Assembly: GCA_012271065.1 (NCBI GenBank)
Contig: JAAXHE010000258.1
Coordinates: 1-33,443 of the forward strand
Direction: 5' to 3'
DNA length: 33,443 bases
DNA from: Candidatus Latescibacterota bacterium
GTDB taxonomy: Bacteria; Latescibacterota; UBA2968; GCA-2709665
The notes beneath the pieces are model-generated. The model saw only the letters and a program-made list of their open reading frames with translations. It ran no database searches and was not told where the DNA came from. The position numbers were made by a program, and so were the translations under genes. Of the stretch, positions 7,918 to 14,023 are shown piece after piece; positions within the stretch are counted from its first letter, which is position 1, and each line of letters opens with the position of its first letter.

Positions 7918-8090
7918 CGGGGAGGCGGTAGAAGAAACCCTTGCCGATCTGTTCGTCCGACTTGCCTGCGGCATGAGAAGAAACCTTACGCGGCATGTGA
8001 TCTCTACCCTCTTCCGTCTCACGTCTTCCCGTTCTTAAGGAACACGCCGTAGGCAGGGAATTTAGGGAAAGGGGATTCTGAATTTGGTTT
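7918..8090. repeat. Dispersed palindromic repeat, copy 3
   Basis: This resembles 6126-6275: a GGCGGTAGAAG head, the left arm TGCCTGCGGC at 7963-7972, the right arm GCCGTAGGCA at 8046-8055 (one mismatch to a perfect inverted repeat), the 26-bp core at 8037-8062 and a GGATTCTGAATT tail. A GCTGACGGCT-type motif follows at 8104-8122. Terminal-arm symmetry and multiple copies suggest a MITE-like or REP-like element; no transposase is near. Confidence 0.65.
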
Positions 8091-8192
8091 TGTTCTTGAT
8101 CTTGACTGACGGCTGAAAGCTTGTTTTCTGACCACGGGCAGCGTTGTCTGTATTTCGCCTTGCATCGCGTCTGCATTGTTTATAACGAAATC

Positions 8193-8313
8193 CGTTTAAC
8201 GTATATAGTTAAATGGTATACATTTAAGATAATGCGTTAAATGATATTCATTTAATGGAAACCATTTAACGTATTTTATTTAACGGATCAAATTTAGTAC
8301 TTGTCATTTAACG
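8193..8313. promoter_or_regulatory. Array of eight CATTTAACG half-sites (putative operator cluster)
   Basis: Eight copies of CATTTAACG or close variants lie at 8194-8201 (+), 8208-8215 (-), 8221-8228 (+), 8235-8243 (-), 8249-8257 (+), 8263-8271 (+), 8278-8285 (+) and 8305-8313 (+). The first seven centres are 13-15 bases apart and the last is 28 away. Sites 2/3 and 4/5 form near-perfect palindromes with a 5-base spacer (GTTAAATG-GTATA-CATTTAAG; CGTTAAATG-ATATT-CATTTAATG). The last copy overlaps a sigma-70-like promoter in front of the HigA-like gene. Autoregulation by HigA-type helix-turn-helix antitoxins through upstream palindromes is known for the family, so this is most simply an operator array; its size is unusual. 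Confidence 0.7.
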
Positions 8314-8329
8314 GAAAACGTTATATTAT
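8301..8329 (+). promoter_or_regulatory. Sigma-70-like promoter for the HigA-like gene
   Basis: TTGTCA (8301-8306) and TATTAT (8324-8329) are separated by exactly 17 bases and each matches the -35 and -10 consensus at five of six positions. Transcription would begin near 8336, about 75 bases before the HigA start. A CATTTAACG half-site (8305-8313) lies across the -35 region, well placed for repression. Confidence 0.65.
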
Positions 8330-8412
8330 ATGTATATTGTGCGATCCTGCGAAAATCGGGAATTCCGGCGCCGCCTGTGGCGTCGCAATCGATCGCTCTG
8401 GAGAAAACGGCT

Positions 8413-8718
8413 ATGTCCGCTGGAGAAACGGTTCCCGTTCATCCCGGGAGAATATTGCAGGAACAGTTTCTCGAGCCTATGGATCTCAGCCAGAACCAAC
8501 TGGCGCTGTCCATTGGGGTGCCGCCGCGTCGCATAAACGAGATCGTCCTCGGCAAACGCGGCATAACCGCGGATACGGCGCTGAGACTCGCCCGGTATTT
8601 CTACACGTCCCCCCGATTCTGGATGAACATTCAGACAAACTTCGAGCTGGAAGTCGCCGAGGACGTGCTCTCGGAACGGCTGGACCGGGAAGTGCGTCCG
8701 CACATCCGCGGTCGATAG
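8413..8718 (+). CDS. higA: HigA-family addiction-module antitoxin (HTH), no adjacent HigB
   Basis: A 101-aa helix-turn-helix protein with the HigA pattern: VHPGRILQEQFLEPMDLSQNQLA near the N-terminus, the recognition region GVPPRRINEIVLGKRGITADTALRLARYF, then SPRFWMNIQTNFELEVAE. HigA proteins bind their own promoter and neutralise the mRNA-cleaving toxin HigB. The ATG at 8413 gives the family's usual start and follows GGAG; a GTG at 8377 in frame is less likely. HigB normally lies directly upstream, but the preceding stretch is the operator array and a short frame unlike HigB, and nothing HigB-like follows. It is therefore an orphan antitoxin or has been recruited as a regulator. Confidence 0.85.
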   Translation: MSAGETVPVHPGRILQEQFLEPMDLSQNQLALSIGVPPRRINEIVLGKRGITADTALRLARYFYTSPRFWMNIQTNFELEVAEDVLSERLDREVRPHIRGR

Positions 8719-8780
8719 ACCGTGGGTTTTCTATTGCCCTATCCGATATCGGCACGAAACTTGCATTAAAGGACTCAGGA

Positions 8781-9641
8781 ATGTCCGGACTTCGCGTGAT
8801 GAGCTTCAACCTCGCCGGCGGTTGCGACGAACATGAGCCGGAGAACGCATGGTTAGGTTCCGGCCGCTCGCAGCTGGTCTGCGACGTGATCGAAGACGCC
8901 TCGCCGGACCTGATCGGCTTCCAGGAAACGCAGTGGCCGAATTTCGACACGTTCGGCGAAACGCTGACGGCGTACGACAGCTTCCAGGGCCCGCACGCGA
9001 ACGATCCACCCCACCTCTTCAACCCGGTCTTCTGGCGGCGTGAGCGACTTCAGCCGCGCTCGAGGGGCGGATTCTGGCTCAGCACCACGCCGAAGTGCTA
9101 CTCAAGGTCCTGGGATTCCGCCTGCGTCCGCACCGCAACCTGGGTCCGTTTTCACGACCTCGCGAAAGGCCTGGATCTCCTCCACGTCAATACCCATCTG
9201 GATCACATCAGCGAACGGGCCCGGACCGGTGGCGCATTTCTGGTGAACCGGTGGATCTCCGATGCTGCAAGAGACAGAGAACTCCAACTCTTGACAGGCG
9301 ACTTCAACTGCAATCCTTGGACGCCCGAGATGGAGGACGCCGCCGCAGCCGGCAGCACGATTACCGACGCAGTACACCGAATCCTGCTCGGGGCAGGCTT
9401 CGAAGATGCGTTCTAGCGTGCCGGACTTCGCGACGGAGCGGCGTCGAATACCTATCACGGTTACGCAGGAACGGCATACGACCCGATGCTCCATCATCTT
9501 TCCTGGCGCCTGGACTGGGTCCTGTTTCGCTATCCCGGTCTGCAGGTCGACGTGGAGAAGTCCGAGATTGTCCGAAGCCACCAGGGTTCGCTCTACCCCA
9601 GCGACCACTATCCGGTCGTTTCGGATCTGATCTGGACGTGA
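8781..9641 (+). pseudogene. Endonuclease/exonuclease/phosphatase (EEP) family gene interrupted by an in-frame TAG
   Basis: The frame from ATG 8781 (AAAGGA seven bases upstream) encodes an EEP domain: MSFNLAGG, LIGFQETQ (catalytic Glu), LHVNTHLDH and LTGDFNCNP. At 9414-9416 it meets TAG after FEDAF, yet the same frame continues without interruption for 74 codons (RAGLRDGAAS ... SLYPSDHYPVV) to TGA at 9641. The second part carries the family's final SDHYP motif with the essential His, so a product ending at the TAG should be inactive. The full frame is 287 codons, normal for the family. A single base change (for example from CAG or TGG), a sequencing error or amber readthrough could explain it. 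TAG is used as a normal stop elsewhere here. Confidence 0.85.
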
Positions 9642-9694
9642 TGCCTGGCCCTGATTGGGCGCTGCTGGGTGCGTAGAACCTGCGAGAGTTCGAT

Positions 9695-10483
9695 ATGGAA
9701 AACATAGACATGCGCGCATACCGAACTGCGCATCATTGGCGGATCGAGGAGACAGAACAAATCGTGTTTCTAATCGACCTTGCACTGCCGGACCCGAATA
9801 CTGAAGATTTGAAATGGCTCATTGAACACGCGGATCGTCTCCTTGGTCGCATACGAACCAAATTGCAGATGGAAGCAGAATCCATCAAGGACAAGGAACG
9901 CCAGGCACGGGTCAACGTCTGGATTTACTCTTCCGAGGTGCTCAGAACGGCCGGACTCGTCAAAAAGGATACACCTCATATGTTCTACGGCACGGCCAAC
10001 GCCACCGGGGTACATCTTGTCGCACTTAACATGACGTGGAATAATCCGCAAGTCTTCGATCACGTGACCCACGAAATGATCCACCATGTGTGGTCGGTCG
10101 ACGTCGGGGAGGCGCCTTCGCTGCTGAATGAAGGCGTCGCAACCTATTTTGAGTGTCTTCTGGCGAAGGATGCAGCGGAAAGGCTTGAAAGACTTACATC
10201 GGCATGGCAAGAGTTCGCCGGCGCGTCTACGCCCGGTTTCTTGCGTCGAATCTGTCGGAACGATTCCTTCTGGGCGACGCAGGTGGCCGGCAATCCGATG
10301 TATAGCATTGGTGCGGAGTTTATTGCATACCTGTTGGACAACCATGGAATGCAGAGCGTGAGGCAAATATTCTTGAGATCGCATTTCGACGACGATCATC
10401 TCGACCGCCACATCGAGGACGTCACCGGCGAGTCAATCGAAGTCATCGAACAACGTATTTCGGATCGTACTGGCCTGGCGTGA
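9695..10483 (+). CDS. HEXXH metallopeptidase-like protein (gluzincin type)
   Basis: A 262-aa protein with VTHEMIHH (H126, E127, H130) and, 16 residues on, LNEGVATYFE, whose E146 fits the third zinc ligand of gluzincins (peptidase MA clan). A later region (PMYSIGAEFIAYLLDNHG) resembles the helical C-terminal part seen in such peptidases. No signal peptide is evident with this start, so the product is probably cytoplasmic unless the start is wrong. It stands alone. The substrate is unknown, and a non-proteolytic role for the fold is possible. Confidence 0.75.
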   Translation: MENIDMRAYRTAHHWRIEETEQIVFLIDLALPDPNTEDLKWLIEHADRLLGRIRTKLQMEAESIKDKERQARVNVWIYSSEVLRTAGLVKKDTPHMFYGTANATGVHLVALNMTWNNPQVFDHVTHEMIHHVWSVDVGEAPSLLNEGVATYFECLLAKDAAERLERLTSAWQEFAGASTPGFLRRICRNDSFWATQVAGNPMYSIGAEFIAYLLDNHGMQSVRQIFLRSHFDDDHLDRHIEDVTGESIEVIEQRISDRTGLA

Positions 10484-10900
10484 GACGCGTGTGCGACGTG
10501 ACGGAGATGGACGAAAGTATCACCGTTCCGATAATGTCCTCTGCCAAAGCCCAGGAGGCAGGAATGGTAGATACGAATGATATGCAGGAAGTGCAATACA
10601 TCTGGATTCGTTGCTTTTCGTTAATTGAACACAAACCGAATTACTCCCCCAGATTATGTTTTAACAAGCATTTATATCACTCATTCCATGCGTGGGAATG
10701 AGAACCGAAAGGGGGATCCAATTTGTCGAATCACCACACCCATCGTCTATGCCGATGCTTCGACTCAGAACAGGGAGAAAACATCCACATCGCTGATACG
10801 GGCCGGATTCAGGGGTCTGAATGAGGACTCCCTTATCCGGCGGGAGATGAACCAGGAAAACATGCGGCCAGAAACCAAGACAGAAAACGGCAAATCGATA
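10484..10900. other. Leader / gap with REP-like hairpin
   Basis: About 400 bases between the peptidase and the FlaR-like gene. The kinase frame is open leftward from 10901 to about 10625 with alternative ATGs at 10849 and 10862, but the added residues have no family match. CTCATTCC-7 nt-GGAATGAG (10680-10702) is a perfect 8-bp hairpin of the kind found as dispersed repeats. Confidence 0.5.
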
Positions 10901-11455
10901 ATGCGAAAGGTCTGCATCATCGGTTGCGGGGGTTCGGGAAAGTCCACACTGGCGGTCAAGCTCGGAACTCTGCTGGACCTGCCGGTCGTCCATCTCGACG
11001 CCGTACATTGGAGGCCGAACTGGGAAAAGCCCCCCAGGGACGTCTGGCGGCGCCAACACGGGGAGCTCCTCGAGCGCGAGACCTGGATTCTGGACGGAAA
11101 CTACGGAAGTACGATGAAACAGAGGATAGCGGCAAGCGACACGGTGGTCCTGCTGGCGCTGTCACGGTTCACCTGTCTCTTTCAGGTATTCAAGCGGGCG
11201 GTCAGGCATCTGGGCCGCAGCCGGCCGGACTTGAACCCCGGCTGCCGGGAGCAGTTGCCCGATCTGGAATTCCTCGATTGGATCTGGAACTACAACAGGA
11301 CACGGCTTCCGGGGATTCTGGATGACCTGGAACGGGTTACAAACACTAAGAACGTTGTGATCTTGAGGTCGCGGGGCGACGTGGCGCGGTTTCTGAATGA
11401 ACTGAAGCAGGGAACCGGTCGGGGTGTGGTGCGGGACGCCAGTGGCCGCGTCTGA
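10901..11455 (+). CDS. P-loop kinase of the FlaR / 'DNA topology modulation' type
   Basis: A 184-aa adenylate-kinase-like P-loop protein. Walker A is GCGGSGKST (residues 8-16), followed by LPVVHLDAVHWRPNW, the hallmark 'HxDxxHWxP' segment of this family. Further family features are WILDGNYGSTMKQRIAASDTVVLLAL and the RRAVRHLGRSRPDLNPGC and DLEFLDWIWNY regions. Members are usually annotated as topology modulation protein or AAA ATPase, with a real role still unclear. The ATG at 10901 gives the family's usual N-terminus; an upstream extension is possible. Downstream is a hairpin between direct repeats rather than a classical terminator. Confidence 0.82.
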   Translation: MRKVCIIGCGGSGKSTLAVKLGTLLDLPVVHLDAVHWRPNWEKPPRDVWRRQHGELLERETWILDGNYGSTMKQRIAASDTVVLLALSRFTCLFQVFKRAVRHLGRSRPDLNPGCREQLPDLEFLDWIWNYNRTRLPGILDDLERVTNTKNVVILRSRGDVARFLNELKQGTGRGVVRDASGRV

Positions 11456-11456
11456 C

Positions 11457-11501
11457 GTACACAACAAACTCACCGACCGGAACGACCGGTCTGTACACAA
11501 C
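11457..11501. repeat. Hairpin flanked by GTACACAAC direct repeats
   Basis: GTACACAAC at 11457-11465 and again at 11493-11501 bracket a perfect hairpin GACCGG-aacga-CCGGTC (11475-11491). A palindrome between 9-bp direct repeats resembles a small inserted element with target duplication or a recombination footprint, but no coding part is present. It may also end the FlaR-like transcript. Confidence 0.55.
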
Positions 11502-11576
11502 CCACATTGATAATTCGCCGACATAAACAGGTTACGCGTTTCACGCGCAGAACGCTTCAATTCAATTGGGGGAAAC

Positions 11577-12047
11577 ATGTCGACGTATGAGATCGTCTAT
11601 CAGGAGGATGCAAAGGGCGTCAATTGGAAGGACCTCGCTGAAGTCTACAAGCGGGCCCCTCTGGGAAAGCTGGATCCGGGGAAACTACGTCGCGCGTACG
11701 CCGACAGCGAAGTCAGCTGTTTTGCCTTCAGCGGAGCAGCGCTGGTTGGCGGCGGACGGACGATTTCGGACGACGAGGCGCCTGCGACCGTCTGCGAGCT
11801 TGTCGTTGCGCCGGAATATCAGCGCCAGGGTGTCGGCAGGGCGATCTTGAGATCGATCCTCCGGAAACTCGCCGTTCCCAGGGTGATCCTTGCGTGTGTC
11901 CACGGACAGCAGGATTTCTACCGACGAGAAGGGTTTCTCACTCACAAGTCGGTTATGGCGCTGTACGCGAACACGCAATGGTTCGTCGAAAACGCAAATC
12001 TGGAATCGGGAGACCCGGCCAACGCCGCAGCGGCCTATTCGGATTGA
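11577..12047 (+). CDS. GNAT-family N-acetyltransferase
   Basis: A 156-aa acetyltransferase fold. The acetyl-CoA pyrophosphate loop is in VVAPEYQRQGVGRAIL (about 81-96), preceded by the beta-4 strand ATVCELVV and followed by beta-5 RVILACVHGQQDFYRREGFL. GNATs move an acetyl group from acetyl-CoA to an amine; the acceptor is not predictable. GGGGGAAAC before the ATG is a fair ribosome-binding site. The gene is followed after 64 bases by the DUF402 gene and may be co-transcribed with it. Confidence 0.85.
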   Translation: MSTYEIVYQEDAKGVNWKDLAEVYKRAPLGKLDPGKLRRAYADSEVSCFAFSGAALVGGGRTISDDEAPATVCELVVAPEYQRQGVGRAILRSILRKLAVPRVILACVHGQQDFYRREGFLTHKSVMALYANTQWFVENANLESGDPANAAAAYSD

Positions 12048-12111
12048 ACCGTCGTCGTTTCGGTCATTTAGAGAAGCGGCGGAGTCCGTTCTATCGAGAG
12101 GGAGCGATCCA

Positions 12112-12750
12112 GTGAGCGCCAGGTTCCGTTGCGGAGACGCGATCCTTTACCGAGAGCTCGACGAGAAAGGCCGGATCATCGACGTTAAACCCGTCACCGT
12201 GGTCGAGGATTCCGATGCCCGGATTGTGCAGTGGCTTCCGGTGGGGACGCCAGCCAAAAAGCCCGTGTTGTGTCTCGATCCTCCGGACGGGCCGAGAGAT
12301 TGGGTGAACCGGTCCTGGACACTGGCGGATTCGGTCTGGCGGTGGGCGGAGCTTCTGATAGTTGTCCGGCCGGGCGAAAACCGCGCAACGTGGGTGCGGT
12401 GGTCTGCCGATGGCGTATTTCAGGGCTGGTATGTCAACCTTCAGAGCAGGCTGACACGCACGCGGCTGGGCTTCGATTTCAGAGATCATCAGCTGGACGT
12501 TATTGTCGATCCGGACCGAAGCTGGAAATGGAAGGATCGGGATGAACTCGATCTCGCGGTCAGCCAGGGACGGATGACACCGGAAGCGGGCAGGGCGGTG
12601 TTGAACGAAGGTAAACGCGCCGTTGACGAAATAGAGGGTCCCGGCGGGCTGTATGCGGAGGGGTGGGAGAACTGGCGTCCCGATGCGGCGCTGGCACGAC
12701 CGCGGATGCGAGAGGACTGGGACGACCTGTCCATGTACGACAAGCCTTGA
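12112..12750 (+). CDS. DUF402 (FomD-like) domain protein
   Basis: A 212-aa protein dominated by a DUF402 domain: GWYVNLQSRLTR, the DVIVDPDRSWKWKDRDEL acidic cluster and the closing GRMTPEAG region. Characterised members such as FomD hydrolyse nucleotidyl-linked substrates with divalent metal, and relatives are nucleoside tri/diphosphate phosphatases. The GTG at 12112 is preferred because GGGAG lies eight bases before it and the conserved part begins just afterwards; the frame is open further upstream but that part overlaps the GNAT gene. The biological substrate is unknown. Confidence 0.82.
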   Translation: MSARFRCGDAILYRELDEKGRIIDVKPVTVVEDSDARIVQWLPVGTPAKKPVLCLDPPDGPRDWVNRSWTLADSVWRWAELLIVVRPGENRATWVRWSADGVFQGWYVNLQSRLTRTRLGFDFRDHQLDVIVDPDRSWKWKDRDELDLAVSQGRMTPEAGRAVLNEGKRAVDEIEGPGGLYAEGWENWRPDAALARPRMREDWDDLSMYDKP

Positions 12751-12833
12751 TCGGAACAATCAGATGAACCCGTGCCGAAACAAGCTTCGGATCACCACCA
12801 CCGCCCGGTGCCCGGCGCCGATCTGTGGCGGTG

Positions 12834-12922
12834 CATGACCAGGTATCGCGAATAGGCAACTCGAGGTACGTCGTGGCTACGTATTGGCTCATGATCCGGT
12901 ACCGCGAATTGGCAATTCGCGG
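12834..12922. repeat. Imperfect 30-bp direct repeat with terminal palindrome
   Basis: Two 30-base units at 12834-12863 and 12890-12919 agree at 25 positions; both contain the pattern CATGAYC..GGTA.CGCGAAT.GGCAA.TCG. In the second unit CCGCGAATT (12902-12910) and AATTCGCGG (12914-12922) form a perfect 9-bp inverted repeat around GGC. The block ends about 30 bases before the methyltransferase start and could be regulatory or a dispersed repeat. Confidence 0.6.
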
Positions 12923-12951
12923 GCGACAATAATGAGAAACAACACGAATCT

Positions 12952-13764
12952 ATGGATGATTTAACCGACATACGCGAGTTTTACAATGCCGGCTGGGACG
13001 CCGAGGATGACCGGCTCACCCGCCATCAGCTGGAAGCGGATTTGACGTGGCGATACCTGGACTATTACCTCCCTTCCCGCGGGAAGCTTCTGGAAGTCGG
13101 CTTCGGCACGGGGTTTTATACCCTTCCACTGGCAAAACGGGGCTACCGGATTACCTCTGTGGACATCGCCGACGGGTTCGTCGCCCGGTGCAGGGCGAAG
13201 GCGGAGGCGCTGGGTCTTGCCGAGCGAACCGATTTCCGTACCGGAGATGCGCGCACCCTGGACGGGATTCCGCACGAAGGGTTCGACGCCGTGCTCCTGA
13301 TGGGGCCGCTGTACCATCTGGTGGCTGAAACCGATCGGACGACGGCTCTGAAATCCACCTTCGAGCGCCTGAAACCCGGGGGCGTGGTCTTCTCGACGAT
13401 GATTTCCAGGTTCGGCATTATGGGAGACCTGATCAGGAAGACACCGGAGTGGATTGAGAATCAGGAAGAGGTCCGGTCCGTGGTCAGGAACGGCCATCGC
13501 CCCCTCGATGCGCCGCGCGGCGGCTTCCGAGGGTATTTCGTCCGCTATGAGGAAGTCGCCCCCATGCATGAACGCGCGGGGTTCCGGACGCTGAATATTG
13601 CCGGGGTGGAGCCCGCGATTGCTTCGGACGATGAGAGCTATAACATCCTCAAGGGCAAGCAGCGGGAACTCTGGCGGAATCTGCTGTTCGAAGTCAGCGA
13701 GGAACAGAGCATCGTCGCTTCGTCCAGGCACATTCTGTACATCGGACAGAAGCCGGACGACTGA
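12952..13764 (+). CDS. Class I SAM-dependent methyltransferase
   Basis: A 270-aa methyltransferase. Motif I is LLEVGFGTGFYTLPLAKRG (about 46-64), followed by ITSVDIADGF (motif II acidic residue), DFRTGDARTL (motif III) and AVLLMGPLYHLV, then the LKPGGVVFSTM strand of motif VI. The C-terminal extension after residue 165 (YFVRYEEVAPMHERAGFRTLNIAGVEP) is typical of small-molecule methyltransferases. No neighbour names a substrate. A hairpin with a T-run about 110 bases downstream may end the transcript. Confidence 0.85.
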   Translation: MDDLTDIREFYNAGWDAEDDRLTRHQLEADLTWRYLDYYLPSRGKLLEVGFGTGFYTLPLAKRGYRITSVDIADGFVARCRAKAEALGLAERTDFRTGDARTLDGIPHEGFDAVLLMGPLYHLVAETDRTTALKSTFERLKPGGVVFSTMISRFGIMGDLIRKTPEWIENQEEVRSVVRNGHRPLDAPRGGFRGYFVRYEEVAPMHERAGFRTLNIAGVEPAIASDDESYNILKGKQRELWRNLLFEVSEEQSIVASSRHILYIGQKPDD

Positions 13765-13878
13765 TGTTCGCGTCGGCGTTCTTCCAGGGATCCGGGATCA
13801 CGACAGCACAGATACTATGGGTTCTATTGCGGTACCCTGAATGCGGATTCGGAGTCGAGCGTCGCAAAATGCAACGGT

Positions 13879-13910
13879 TCCCGACGGGACTCCCTCGGGA
13901 TGCGATTTTT
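13879..13910 (+). terminator. Possible terminator before the lytic transglycosylase gene
   Basis: TCCCGA (13879-13884) and TCGGGA (13895-13900) form a 6-bp stem with an inner GGGA/TCCC pairing, followed after five bases by TTTTT (13906-13910). The offset T-run makes it weaker than the terminators at 176 and 1105. Confidence 0.4.
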
Positions 13911-14023
13911 GAGAGGAAAACCAGTTGCAGGGATTCGGCCGCGCAATTGGAAACTTCCGGGTTTGCCGGGACGTTAAAGAACGAGTCCGGAAAGTAACGA
14001 AAAACAGGAACCGGGAGATCTCT

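Noticed and set aside
8193..8313. CRISPR or microsatellite interpretation of the CATTTAACG cluster
   Set aside because: Units occur in both orientations with differing linkers and are too short for CRISPR; a simple-repeat expansion would keep one orientation.
8301..8780. Upstream extension of the EEP frame
   Set aside because: It overlaps the HigA-like gene in another frame and has no conserved residues; the EEP domain begins at ATG 8781 with its own ribosome-binding site.
9414..9416. Genome-wide recoding of TAG
   Set aside because: The exonuclease (853) and HigA-like (8718) genes end at TAG at their natural family length, so TAG is a normal stop here.
10480..10701. 73-codon frame overlapping the peptidase stop as GTGA
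   Set aside because: The arrangement looks like coupling, but the sequence has no known pattern and ends in the REP-like hairpin at 10680-10702.
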